The translations under genes were made by a program, and so were the position numbers. Under the pieces are notes generated by a model. It made no database searches, was not told the origin of the DNA, and saw nothing but the letters and a program-made list of their open reading frames with translations. Of a stretch of 64,000 nt of DNA, positions 43,611-56,066 are shown one piece after another (the first letter of the stretch is position 1; each line of letters begins with the position of its first letter). Location of the stretch: positions 17,017,116-17,081,115 of the forward strand of contig JAAALK010000082.1 of the NCBI GenBank assembly GCA_019279435.1, written 5' to 3'. The stretch comes from Zizania palustris. Lineage: Eukaryota > Streptophyta > Magnoliopsida > Poales > Poaceae.

Positions 43611-45089
43611 TGATTTCAGAATAATGAGTTTTTATAGTCTAAAGCTAAAATCTATACCATTTAAAAGAACTTCGGATTGTAGTGACTTTACATGCGACTA
43701 AAACAGTATGAAGAGTGAAGCCTTATGAAGGCACATCTCCCATGCTTCTTCTTACAAGAAACGGTTTGGCAATTAATGATATCATCTATCATGTTTGACA
43801 TTTGAATCATTTGAACCATTTCACATGGATAGACTTTAATTTCTCTCAACATAATTGATGATACTTTAAGCCTTCCACTTGTGCTACAGTTCGAGGCAAC
43901 ATCACTTGTTTGAAGTCCATATAACTCTCCAACTAGTGTCCATGAGAGATAGTTAACAAAAAATAAAAACTGAGTTTATATTTGGGCTTATTTATGGTAC
44001 CCCATTACCTTTTTGAGTTGATTGTTAAAATTAATCTAGACCGTTGATTAAGTGTGTTTAAAATAATAGATTGCCGATATCAAATCTGAGTCATTCGATC
44101 GTAAAATTTAGAGTCACCCTAAAATTCTCCGTATATTTAGTCTCTCAATTATGTTCCTACTTCGATTTTCATATCTCAGCTATGAAAGCAGTCACTATTG
44201 ATCATTCAACTCTCAAAATTGTTTACATTTTTTCCCTTAACCAAAATCAGGTTGGTTTTTGATGTGAGGTGTCAAAGCAGGTCTGACCCTACAGGCTGGT
44301 GGTGCAATTTCCATGCACAAAGGCAGAGGGAAATTTTGCGTGGAAATCAATTTGTAGATTGAGTGTCGTTGTTTTCATCAGAGACCTTTGGCGATCAACT
44401 TGGATGCTGGTCGGCCCGAACATCATCAATCATCAAGATTGAGATCTTTGTCATTGGTTCGTGCTCGCTGCCGAGCCACCGCTCCACTCGGACTGTGCCA
44501 CCGAGCCGCACTCGGCACGTTGCTCTGCCAAGCTCTGCCGCTGGGTTGCACTTGTCGTGTTCGCTGTTACGTTGGGCCATGCTCTAGTGGGTTCTAGACA
44601 CGTGACACTACCTCTTGTCATTCCTCGCCATGATCAGCCAACTCAGGTGGATTCTAGATGCCATATTCTAAACATTTCAATATGGTTCAACAATTCAAGA
44701 TGTACTAGCTTATTAGCTCACAATTTTCTAGAATATTTGGATTTTCGCGTGATCTGGTTGCACAACCATCGTGACACCGAATGGACTGATCGCGATGACT
44801 AGGCGGTGTGGCGGTCCGACGATCTCTTCTTCATAGCACCGACGGACGACGGGCCTGACGCGATGGTTCAACAAATCGGGAGAGAAATGGCGATTGAAAC
44901 ACGAGAAGAGGAAGTACAACTACCTAAGTCGTGCGGGAAGGGAAGAGCCAAGCCGAGCAATAATTTGTGGAGCTTACCATGCAGGGGATTTTGGAACCAG
45001 CTTGCCTTGCCGTTAGGACACATGTCGTTGATCTGCATGAGGTATGCACTGTTGGTTGTGCGGAGACGATCTCCACCCATTTTTCCCAT
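43611..45089. other. Unassigned intergenic sequence
   Basis: No supported feature. ORFs at 44363-45161 overlap on both strands in GC-rich sequence and show no family motif. Confidence 0.4.
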
Positions 45090-45953
45090 AGGTCTAGGGA
45101 TAGCAATCAGGTCTGGCAGGTACAGGTAGTACATACCCATACCTGTTTACCCGATGGGTAAAGATCCATGCCCACACCCATCGCCTGTGGGCGTCGTATA
45201 CCCATGGGTATACCCGTTTAGGGATAGCAATCAAGTCTGGCAGGTACAGGTAGTGCATACCCATACCTGTTTACCCGATGGGTAAAAATCCATGCCCACA
45301 CCCATCGCTCGTGGGTGTCGTATACCCATGGGTATACCCGTTTATCCGTGAGGCTACCAAACAGAAGGAAGTAGAGTAGGGGAGGCGCCGCACGTAGAAG
45401 ACATCATGAGGCGGCTGAGGCTAGGAGTGGCGAGGGTAGCGCATTGGCGCATGGAGCGGAGATTGGGGAAACATCGCGCCATGCATAGAACGCTAGCACA
45501 TGACAGCGTTTAGGACACCGGCGCAGGGCGGCACATGGGGCGGCACTCGGTACACCAGTGTAGTGTGGCACGTAGGGCAACGCATGGGATGCTGGTTCAG
45601 GGAAGCATGCGGAGCACCAATGTAGGGAGGTGCATTGTGTTGATTTATACGTCTAAGTTGGCCTGCTCGACCGCTCAGATGATGGACTACTAGAGCAGTG
45701 GATCTTGAGTTTGGACCCATGGCGGCTGAAGTTGGAGGGGAGAGAGGAAAGAAAATAAGGAAGAGATGAGTTAGGGTTTAGGATTTATTTTTATACTAAG
45801 GATAATCAGGTAAACGAGTATGGGTAGTCAATACTCATATTCGTACATGTTTACCCATCGAGTATAATATTAGGACCATACCTAACACTAATGGAGTTTT
45901 TCTCCATAGGTAAATGGGTAATCGGATAGGATTGTCATCCCTACTTAGACCTC
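45090..45953. mobile_element. Non-autonomous TIR element, 864 bp
   Basis: The left end AGGTCTAGGGATAGCAATC is inverted at the right end as GATTGTCATCCCTACTTAGACCT (complement begins AGGTCTAAGTAGGGATGACA), with a 4-bp indel. The interior carries a direct duplication of ~126 bp (45095-45220 and 45221-45346) rich in CCCATGGGTATACCCG palindromes. A similar GGGTA(T/C)ACCC signature is common in plant non-autonomous elements. No coding region. Confidence 0.6.
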
Positions 45954-46007
45954 CTTGTACAACAGTGCTTGAATAAATATATATATTCTTATATATTTTT
46001 TGCATAT

Positions 46008-47469
46008 TGTTGGGTCACAAGGAGGCTACGCTAGCCAGCAATTTCAAAAATTTCGCCTCCAAGCTCTGAAACCATGCGCGTGAGGGATCATGAATCGTCG
46101 CTATTCGAGTAACGCCTCCACGGAGTCCACACGTACATGGATGAGATTGTTCTCACGCTGGCGTGCTACCACCGCCCGTGAGAATCGGAAGAAATCTCAA
46201 TCTCAACTCTTGAGATCAAGAAAGGGAGAGGAGGAGTTCTTGGCAGCTAGAGTTTAGATTTGATCTAAACAATGAATAATCTCATGACAAGACCTCCTCC
46301 TCCTCCCTTTATATAGAGGTGAGAGTCCTAACCCCAATCCACATTGAGGCTCAACAGATTCAATCTATTTCGCCCACCTCGGAACTTCCGATCCTAGGAT
46401 CAGAACTTCCGATCAGGTTAATTTTTCATGATCTGCATTAGAACTTCCAGTTTGAACTGTCTGTCTCTAAATTAGAAATTATCGGAACTTCTGATTCCAA
46501 ATTGGAACTTCCGATTTGAGCTCTCTGTTTCGTAATCAATAAATTATCGGAACTTCTGATACCATATCGGAACATCCGATTTGAGCTCTCTGTTTCCAAT
46601 TCAGAAAATAATCGGAACTTCTAATTTAAGCTCTCTGTTTTCAATTTAGAAAATAATCGGAACTTCCGATTCCCAATTGAAACTTCCAATCCAACCGGAA
46701 TTTTCTTGGGCAATGTTCCTTCAATCTCCCACTTGCACAAGAACCAATTCTTTGCGGTTTTCTTAATCCATGCCTTTTAAGTGTGTGACCTGATAGGTTC
46801 ATACACTAATGACTGTTCACCAAAAACTTTTTCCATATCACTGATCAATAGCGGTACCTAGCAACACATATTGACCCCCGAAAGTGTACAAAATCATTTT
46901 TTCACTGAACCTTGATTTACACATGCACTAGTCCCTATACCACACGATATAAGTCAAGCTCAAGGCGAGATTTATGCCACCCTTATTGCACAGGTCGACA
47001 TTTCACTCGGTCAAGTAACAGATTCAAATCATGACTTACTCTTTAGTCATAGTGGCATGGCCATGCACTTTTCCAATCCAATTACCTCGAGGGGCCTAGA
47101 GATATCTCTCCCATTATTAGGAGGGGTAAATTCCATCTTGACCGCTCATATCCACGACATGTTTCACAACATACCTAAAAACAACCCTTATTACTACTCA
47201 GTTACGGAATAGCGTTAGGAAGCATCTAAGTGTGTTGCTATGCATTCTGGAATCAAATGATGATCTCAGGTTAAAGGACTCTGCAGATATACTGTTTGAG
47301 ATGACAACTAATGGCACATTACAATAACAATTCTAGCAGAACCTCAAGTGGGTCTATCCAACACCATGTTCTCCAACATGTGTCCACATCTCTGATTTGA
47401 CATCCCCATGTCTATGATTCGTGAAACATGATCATCGATCAGCTAGATGTGCTAATCTATGTATCATCA
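46008..47469 (-). repeat. 3' LTR of the minus-strand copia
   Basis: About 1462 bp. On the minus strand it starts TGATGATACATAGATTAG and ends CCCAACA. A minus-strand CTATATAAAGG lies at the complement of about 46306-46316. U3 (about 46375-46700) holds eight or more copies of CGGAACTTC(C/T)GAT, many followed by TTGAGCTCTCTGTTTC. Confidence 0.75.
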
Positions 47470-47647
47470 CTATCCCACATGACGATGAGATTAGGGATCT
47501 ATTTTGAACAACATCAATATAAAACAAAGAGTATCACAGATAAGCCATCAACTCATCAATCAATGTAAATGATGTTTCTTCAAGGAACAAGATAACAATT
47601 ATCCTCTTACATAATCATGTACACTACTAACATCTTCCACATACACA

Positions 47648-47757
47648 CACTACAACAATCCAGAGAATTTCTGTCGGCCAAAGCCGACGGAAGATAGCCC
47701 TTTCCCGACGGAAGAAACTAACTTCCGTTGGCAAAAGGCTAACTTCCGTCGGCATAT
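47648..47757. mobile_element. CACTA-terminus-like fragment inside the copia
   Basis: Begins CACTACAACAATCC and carries TTCCGTCGGC / GCCGACGGAA motifs in both orientations, as in a different grass CACTA family. It replaces the expected end of pol (the DPLTKPL region). No second terminus is seen. Confidence 0.5.
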
Positions 47758-47769
47758 GTAATCTTCTAT

Positions 47770-50497
47770 GCTCAAATCCATGTGTACCTTGCAAATCTTC
47801 ACACCAGCTCTCTCTATGATCTCGCGGATCAGGTGATATTGCCAAAGTATATATTTGGACTTCTGGTGTGATCTAGGCTCCTTGGCTTACGCAATGGCAC
47901 CACTATTATCACAATAGAGTTCCACTGGACTGGACGTACTAGGAACAATACTCAACTCAGAAACAAACTTTTTGATCCAAACGACCTCCTTTGAAGCTTT
48001 TGAAGCTGCAATATACTTATCTTCTGTTGTAGAATCGATCACCGTCTCTTGCTTGGAACTCTTCCAACTCACTGTGCCTCCACCGAGGCAGAACACAAAA
48101 CAAGATTGTGATCGAGAATTGTCTTTATTGGTCTGAAAGCTAGCATCGGTGTAACCACTTACAATGAGCTCCTCTTCACCACCGTAAACTAGGAACATCT
48201 CCTCAGTCCCTCTAAAGTACTTGAGGATATTTTTACTACAGCCCAGTGACTTTAACCCAGGTTCGACTGGTACCTACTCGTAATAATTAGAGCATATGAA
48301 ACATCTAGGCGTGTACACAGCATGACATACATTATGGACCCAATCGCGGAGGCATACGCGATCACATTCATTTTCTCTAGCTCATCAGGTGATGCGACAC
48401 ACTGAGTCTTCTTAAGAGAATCACCATGTGACATTGGCAGAAAACCCTTCTTATAATTCTCTATTTTGAACCATTTCAAAACCTTTTCAATGTACATACT
48501 CTGGATTAATGCAATTAGCCGCTTTGATCTATCTCTATAGATCTTTATGCCTAGAATGTATGCTTCCTCTCCTAGATCTTTCATCAAAAAATTATTTTTC
48601 AATTAAGTCTTGACAACATTCAACAAAGGAATGTCATTTTTGATCAATAACATGTCATCCACATATAAGACCAGAAATACAAGTGACCTCTCACTAGCCT
48701 TCTTGTAAACTTAAAGCTCTTCTTCGTTCTTGATGAAGCCAAACCCTTTGACTACCTCATCAAAACAAAGATTCTAACTTCGAGAAGCTTGCTTCAGCCT
48801 ATAAATGGACTTCTTCAACTTACAAACTTTCCCAACATTTTCTGGATCGTCAAGACCTTCAGGCGGTGTCATGTACACATCCTCACTTAGGTTTCCATTC
48901 AGGAAAGCTGTCTTGACATCCATTTGTCATATCTCATAATCATAAAATGCAGCAATTGCTAGGATGATCCTAATAGACTTAAGCATAGTAATGGGCGAAA
49001 ATGTTTCATCATAATCAACACCTTGAATCTATGTATAACCTTTCGCCACTAATCATGCCTTATAGATGTGAACATTTCCATCAACGTCTATCTTTATCTT
49101 GAAAATCCATTTACACTCAATAGTTTTTACACCATCGTGTGGATCGACCAAGTTACAAACTTGATTTTCTCGAATGGAATCCAACTCGGATCAAATGGCT
49201 CCAAGCCATTTCTCAGAGTCTGGTCCCATCACTACTTCCGCATAGGTCTTAGGCTCGTAGTTGTCCAAAAACAACACGTAACACTGCCTAGTGGTCAAAA
49301 ATATGAACTGCTCTGGTGTGTGACTCACTCTCCCGGACCTTCGCGGGGTTGGTGTTTCAATAACGAGCTCTGCAACATCTTGCATATCCTATTGTAGTTT
49401 AGTGAGATCTGGAACACCTTCTAGTGGCTCTCAAACTTCTTTGAGATGCATCGTTCTCCCACTAACCCCTTTTGAGAGAAACTCTTTCTCAAGGAATACA
49501 TCATTCCGAGCGATAAACACTTTGTCCTCTTCTCTATTATAGAAATAGTATCCTTTGGTTTCTCTAGGATACCCCACAAAGAAGCACTTATCAGATTTAG
49601 GAGTGAGCTTTTCAGACATCAAACATTTGACTTACGCCTCACAACCCCAAATCTTCAGAAAAGACAAACTGGAATGCCTCCTAGACCACATCTCATATGG
49701 CGTCTTCTCTATTGACTTAGATGGAACTCTATTTATCGTGAAAGCGGTTGTTTCTAGAGCGAGTCCCTAAAAGGATAATGGAAGATCAGCATGACTCATC
49801 ATAGACTGAATCATATCCAACAAGGTGCAGTTTCACTGCTCGGACACTTCCACTAGGGCGTAAAGGGTGGAGTCAGCTGTGGAATAATTCCACACTGCTT
49901 CAGATGATCACTAAACTCATGGCTCAAATATTCACCTCCTCGATCAGATCATAGAATTTTAATTGTCTTGCTCGTATGATTTTGTACTTCATTTTGGAAC
50001 TCCGTGAATTTTTCAAAGGACTCCCACTTATGCCTCATCAAGTAGACATAAACATATCTACTAAAGTCATTGGTAAAAGTGATAAAGTAATGAAAACCAC
50101 CTCTTGTGACATGGCTCATTGGTCCACATACATCAGTATATACAATGGCTAATATCTCACTCGCCCTCTCACTTTGACCAGTGAAAGACGTCTTTGTCAT
50201 TTTTCCAAGTAAGCAAGACTCACATATGTCATATGATTCAAAATCAAATGACTCCAAAAGTCCATCACTATGGAGCTTCTGCACGCGCTTCTCGTTTATG
50301 TGACCGCAACGACAATGCCAGACGTAGGTAGGATTCAAATCATTGAGTTGTTGTTTCTTTGTATTAATGTTATAAACATGTGCATCTTCGAGACTTAGAA
50401 TGTATAATCCATTCATCAATGGACAAACACCATAGAGCATACCATTCACACACTTGCAGAAAGCTTTTATTATATGATTAAATGATTTTACATGCAC
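47770..50497 (-). pseudogene. Copia pol remnants: pre-integrase, integrase, RT, RNase H
   Basis: 50497-49949: GAG-pre-integrase zinc region (WHCRCGHINEKRVQ...CESCLLGK) and integrase core start (VYTDVCGPMSHVTRGG). 49622-49431: integrase C-terminal part (KCFFVGYPRETKGYYFYN). 49385-49191: start of RT (EPKTYAEVVMGPDSEKW). 48602-48252: RT thumb (FLMKDLGEEAYILGIKIYRD). 48198-47887: RNase H (SSKQETVIDSTTEDKY; LYCDNSGAIA). Frameshifts and stops separate all parts, and the final pol segment is lost to the CACTA-like insertion. Confidence 0.88.
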
Positions 50498-51525
50498 GTG
50501 CTTGTATATGCTTTTAGATTATTGTCTATGATCATGATGATTCAGCTCATTTGATATATCTGATATTTGTCATTAGCATGACTTTATGCTTTCAAAATCT
50601 AAAATGTGATCACCACTTAGTCTGATTGCTAGTATGTGTAGGTTGAATGTTTTTGCTATCTAGTACATGCCTGGTAGCTAAGTCCTTTTCATTGGATGTA
50701 AATATGCAACTTAAACTTATGTATGCTTTTCATGAAAATCTTGTACTCAAAATGATAAAAAATCATGAAACTGATATTCATGCCTTATGTGCTAAAATTG
50801 AAAAGATCTAAGTGGGTTTGTTTGTCGCACTATTTTTGTTCTAGACTGCTTACCATAGCATTTTGATGGTCTTTGCTTGACCTAGACTTAACTTGGTCAG
50901 TCAGTATAAGGTTGACAAGCAAATAATCACTAGCACTACATCAAAATAAAAAGGTATCGAAAAGCTTAAAATTATTGGATAACAAGTTTGTTGAATCTCT
51001 ATATTTTTAGATAAACATATCTGCGTAGATATTTGCTAGCTTTTGTATTTCATGTCTTATCATGCCTAGTCTGCTAGTCTGAGTGGTGACACCTTTGTTT
51101 GCTCAAATGTGAAAATCTTCTTGCTTATGATTATCTTGGATATGTTTCACTTGAACTGGTCATACAATATTTAAGGATAATATTCTAGGCAATATTTGCA
51201 AGGTACTGTAATTGCTAATAATCATATCAAGAAGCTTGCATTTCTAGTCCACCCGCACACTTCACCTTGCATCACCCGTGTCACCTTAATGTCTACATTG
51301 CCAAAGGGGAAGAGTTATCATGCTTTTGCCAAGAGGGAGAATTACTGCTGAAAAAGGGAAGAATTTATTTCATGCTTTTCTCGAAGGGCGAGATTAAAGA
51401 GAAAGAAACTCGAAATCAAGTGACATGTTTTGACGCTTTTATGAGTTTTTGTGGTCACTTGTGTGCTGATTTTTAAATTTATCTTGAGTTTTATGAGTTG
51501 TCAATGCACTCACCAAAGGGGAGAT
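50498..51525 (+). mobile_element. Copia (SIRE-like) 3' internal region
   Basis: Non-coding, with AAGGGGAAGAGTTATC and AAAAAGGGAAGAATT blocks and a final AAAGGGGAGATTG (about 51515-51527), the typical copia polypurine tract directly before an LTR. 50498-50830 matches the fragment at 20110-20490. Confidence 0.65.
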
Positions 51526-52647
51526 TGAGAAACCAAGTTTGAGATGTGTCTTGGTTTTTGTCTGTGGTGAGTGTTTGACAAGTATTTGTGGACGAATGTT
51601 TTACCGAAGGGGTTGTGTGTTCACTGAAGTGTTTGGTAGTTGGTGTGTGCATCGAAGTGTGTACCGAAGGGTACTACGAAATATGTTTGGTTGTCTTGTG
51701 ATGTGCAGGATGGCCGATGCAACTTGGCTGTCAATAGCGAAAGATCAAGACCAGGTGGGAGACTTGGTGCCAGATATCAAAGAAGCTGGGTGAAGTCAAG
51801 GGTGGTCTGAGGGGTGCTCGGAGGCTCTTTGGACGGAGGATCTCGAACACAAGTACACTAAGCAGAGACAAGCAGACACTCCGAAGGGAGGCATTTCGGA
51901 GGGGTACTCCGAAGGAAGGCATTTCGGAGAGGAACTTCAAAGGTGTGCTCCAAAGGAGACACTTCGAAGGGTGGTTGATGAAGACCTCAAAGGGGAGGCA
52001 CTTCGAAGGTGTGCTCCGGTCGGAAGCATTTCAGCAGCATATTTCGAAGGGACACTTTGAAGTATGGATGGCTTTTCGTGACTTTGGCCATGTGGGATTC
52101 GGTATACAGATGAAAGGTGGTCAAGCTGGAAGAGTTGCGGAGCCATGGTGGTCCACTTCGAGGACATGGTGTGAAGTCGATAAGGGCTTTGATGGCTTCG
52201 GCTCAAAACCGTCACACTTGAAGACAAGGCTTCATAGTAGCGAAGTATCTGAGTTTACGATTTCAAGCTACCTCATTACCAACACCCGACATCTTTGGCT
52301 ATATCGACCATGACTGCCTTACATAGCTACATCGATCACAATTACTTTGGTTCCATCACATTTGGCTACCTCAACTATGGCATAAAGGGCTATTATTATT
52401 GAGCACTCTTGTCGGTATCTTCTCCAATCTAAACATCTAATTTGCTCACGCTTAGACTGCAAGAGATATTAGAGTATATGTTAGGGATAAGATTAGCTAT
52501 GATTTGATTCTATCTCCTCCTGCCTTATCTCTTCATATGTAGCTCTATATATACTGCCCCTAAGGTTCAAGGGATGTACTCATTATTGTATCATGTCTTC
52601 TCGTGTCTCATGTCAATCTAATCTATTTTCTTATCCACAATTCAACA
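51526..52647 (+). repeat. 3' LTR of the SIRE-like copia
   Basis: About 1122 bp, TGAGAAACCAAGTTTGAG...ATTCAACA, preceded by a polypurine tract. TATA-like CTCTATATATACTG is at about 52546-52558. 51880-52045 holds repeated CTCCGAAGG and CATTTCGGAG blocks. ORFs (51539-51793 and 51945-52313) are spurious. Confidence 0.7.
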
Positions 52648-54128
52648 CTCCACCATTGGATTAGTTTGTCCTTCACGTGGCACCAATCTAGAGGAGCACT
52701 CACATGGTGAGGAGTTTGAAGCCTACCTACTGAATTTATTTACCTTCTGCTACTACCTACCACTAAGAGCATCTACAATGTGAGGAACTATGAAACTAGT
52801 ATTAGATTGATATGTGACAAAGTTATTTCTTAGAAAAAATGCTACAATATATATTACTAGAAGTAAGACTCTTAGCAAAATATAAAATATAAAATAATGT
52901 ATGCTCTACCCAATAGACAACTAAAAAACCAAAAAATAGTATTATTTAATTTGAAGAACTGATATCCATGTTTAAAATATATACCTTACTTAGCATTACC
53001 TTCTCAACATATGGAACTAGTACTAAAACAAAAATATTCTCTTACATATCCCTTATTTCACGCATTGTTCGCTCTAACCATCTCAAAAAACATTTTCAAT
53101 GTTTTCTAAAGAGCGGCTGATTGCAACAGGGGACGAGACAGGAGACAGTTGTTTTCCTTCTTCCCTAAACTTCTCTGAAACGAGTTAATGACAGCAAAGA
53201 GAAGTGAGTCTTTTGATGGCCATTTTGCGAAGGGAAATTCTTCAAGAATGAGCAGAAGATGACCAGAGTGCATTACAACATTTCCTGATCAAGCTTCAAC
53301 CCGGAGAGTGCTTTTTTTTATAACATGGAAGACGTGCATACGCACCACCAGTCCACCACGCACTAGAGCATGCTATTGTCATTCCAAAGTACAACCAAAT
53401 CCATAAATACACCGTTCATATGTATAGTTACTTTTCTTCAGAACTAGCCAAATTCATGCTGAATAGGTACAGTGTACTACTAGTGTAACTTCGAATCTTT
53501 TGTGCTGAATAGGTACAAAACTTGCCGCCGACGATGAATTTTCATACGCACTCTGTTTGGAGAAATGTTGTATCGAAATATGGATAAAGATGCTAACTTG
53601 CCAAGGGATTCTGTGTACTCCACCCCAGAGTCAGAAGCAATTATCTCCAAAATGATTTTAACTTCACCAGAATTCAGGAATAGTATGGAGACATATTTCT
53701 GTTTCATGTGTGTATTATAATTGCTTGTTTTCCATAAGCTGTAAGCTCAGTCACTTCGTCTTCATGTATGCAATAGTACAATAATACAACTGAAAGACAT
53801 ACTGGAAATAATTACTAGAAACAAGTTAAAATACATTTTTAACTGATAAACCCTCATTCCATGCTCAGTTTCATGTAACAATATGTGACAGACCTAGATG
53901 CTTCAATCAAGCTGTGAAATGATCAGAAAGAAAAACATGGGCACAATTTTAAATAAACAAATAGCACCATTGTACATACCCAAAAAGGAGTCCGTGGTTG
54001 ACACATATAAAATCCTAACTCTTGGAGCTGGTGATTCCAGGAGGTGGATTTGATCAGTTCTGCCTGATTTCTCTTCATGGACCATGCCATCAACTTAGGC
54101 CAATGGCTATGTTAGATTCTCTTCATTG
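52648..54128. other. Intergenic region, possible MITE at 52765-53080
   Basis: AT-rich. It begins AAGAGCATCTACAATGTGAGG at about 52763, a phrase typical of grass MITE ends, but I cannot place the partner end. 53460-54128 may include distal 3' UTR of the minus-strand gene; ORFs there show no motif. Confidence 0.35.
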
Positions 54129-54222
54129 CTAATTCTTTCCTGTCTGCGGGTAGCATAACAGAGGACATATAACTCAATCTCCCCAAATGCCAAATAGGAA
54201 ATACAACAGAATTATCTAGAGG

Positions 54223-55749
54223 TTAGTAGCAATCAGAACAAACCAGCATCTCGTGGTCTCCCATTATTTCCTCGAGTACCTCTCCAAGAATCTTATCTGC
54301 ACTGTTAGGAACGAGTGCTGCAAAAGCAGCTGGTTCCAACCCTACACAACAAGCATCCAAAGTTCATTTTTAGGATACCAGTGAAGTGTAATCTATTTCC
54401 TCATTTCCTAGTTGACATAGAACAATAGAGTTACCGGTTTCTGGGAAGGCGTTGATGAACATCATCATCTCCTCACCAGTCAGACCAGAAAAGATGCAAA
54501 TTCTTGGCATTGATTTTGTAATCTGCCAATCGAAAGTGCATGTTAACAAGTGCTCTATAGTCCTATATCCAGATTCAAGGCTAGGAAATAACAGAATGAT
54601 AGGTTTTCGTTGTCTGGAATTTCAGCACAAGAGTCATATGTCAGCATGTAAAGACTGGAAGAAAAATACAATTTAAATTAACAATGAGTTCAGACCTTGA
54701 CAGCTTCTAAAGTAGGCTGCTCAGTGTGCATGGCATCCCACAATGTTTGCTTCGTCATTTCTTCTGTGCAATGAATCACCTGACACAGAGGCATACTAGT
54801 ATATGACTGAACTTTTAGAATCACATGTACAAAGCAGATAAATTCAGTCAAAAAGAAGAAAAGAATAAGAAAATACATCACAAACTGTAGCTGTATGCAG
54901 CATTGTTCCTAATTCCTATTTCATCCTTCGAGTTTTCTCCCTGAATTCCATCTTACATGATTGTTGCCAATAATACTAAATCATTCAGTCTGCACATTTA
55001 GTGCCTTTGTCTAGTTTGCTTGCCACAAGTCAGAAGATACATTTTTGTTCAACTCTCTTACATTTTTGAAGCAATGTATAGGAAACATGTTCTCTTTTTT
55101 TTACTGCAGAAAACTAACATTAGTACATGCTAGTGACACCGGACATCGATTTTACCTTGAGGAATTCACCATCTAGCTCTTTCAGGAACTCCTGAACCTG
55201 CAATCACATAAGCTTATTCAAACATACATGGTAATACAGCCATGCACCATCTGTCTGGTAATTTCTGACAAACACTTAAACAAGGTCTTATGTCTGAACT
55301 CTGAACAGTTCAGGGCTCCCTACCTTATTGGTTTCACCTTTCTGAAATCCGATGAGCAACAGAGTCTGAAACACATGGAGATTTCGACTATACATCAGTA
55401 CAGCAGCAGCAACAGCAAGGAAGAGGGGTGGCAGACTCGCAGCTCGTAACTCACCGGCGGTCCGTACATTGGATCATCGACGTTCAGCGGCACGAACTTG
55501 GATTCTTCTTCAATGAGTTCTCCGGGGACCCCTGAGGCGCAGGCACATCAGATACATGGAGCTAGACCGAGCAGCTAACCGCGGACGTGTGTGCCGTTGC
55601 CAGCGCGCACCTTCGGGAGGCGACGACGATCGGAGCGGGCGCCACCTTCTCCTCCCCGCCGGCGGTAATACGGAAGCGGGCCCGCGGGGAGATTGAGGTA
55701 GGACGACGGGAGCGGCGGAGCGGTGGAGGAGGAGGGTGGCTGGAGCCAT
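54223..55749 (-). CDS. Plastid-targeted DUF3783-like protein, seven exons
   Basis: Minus-strand exons 55749-55611, 55531-55455, 55365-55324, 55197-55156, 54779-54696, 54522-54435 and 54341-54223 join in frame at GT-AG sites to 196 aa. Residues 1-46 are rich in Ala, Pro, Ser and Arg with almost no acid (MAPATLLLHRSAAPVVLPQS), a likely chloroplast transit peptide. Then VPLNVDDPMYGPPTLLLIGF, VIHCTEEMTKQTLWDAMH, and a C-terminal ICIFSGLTGEEMMMFINAFP...EVLEEIMGDHEML that resembles the DUF3783 fold. The molecular role is unknown. An alternative last exon (54143-54129) would replace VCSDCY with TGKN. All exons are open, so this is a real host gene. Confidence 0.82.
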
Positions 55750-56066
55750 CGTCGCCGGCGCCGGAGGTGAGGACGAGGTAATGATCCTCTTTCTCTCTGA
55801 GTCTCTGTGGGTGGTCTCCGTTTCGTCGGCGTTTTCCCGCCCCGGTCACCTGTGCCGCGAAACGTCAGACGTCCGATCAGCATCGTGCGTCTGAGATGAG
55901 ATGGGAGGCTAGGCTTCGTGCCGCGCTCCGGCCCGGCCCGGCCCGGAAAGCGGCCCTTGACGCGGGCCGACGAACGCGTCCACCTCTTTTGACTCGGGTT
56001 CTCTCCTCCCCACCCCCGTCGTGTTGCTCGCACCGCGCAACGACGTCCGCCGCGCCGTCCGCCGCC
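55750..56066. promoter_or_regulatory. Shared promoter region between two divergent host genes
   Basis: Only 317 bp lie between the two start codons. The region is GC-rich (CGGCCCGGCCCGGCCCGG near 55930) with no obvious TATA box, as in many divergent plant promoters. Part of it must be 5' UTR of one or both genes. Confidence 0.6.

Larger units (their letters stand above)
46008..50497 (-). mobile_element. Copia retrotransposon, 5' truncated
   Basis: Minus strand: pieces of integrase, RT and RNase H (50497-47770), a 3' UTR with a small CACTA-like insertion, and one LTR (47469-46008). Gag, protease and the 5' LTR are missing: at 50497 it abuts unrelated copia sequence. Same family as the plus-strand remnant at 20495-22669. 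Confidence 0.85.

Noticed and set aside
44363..45161. Small overlapping ORFs near 44.4-45.2 kb
   Set aside because: Sense and antisense frames both open, no motif, repeats nearby.
51539..52313. ORFs at 51.5-52.3 kb
   Set aside because: Inside a copia LTR with short repeats.
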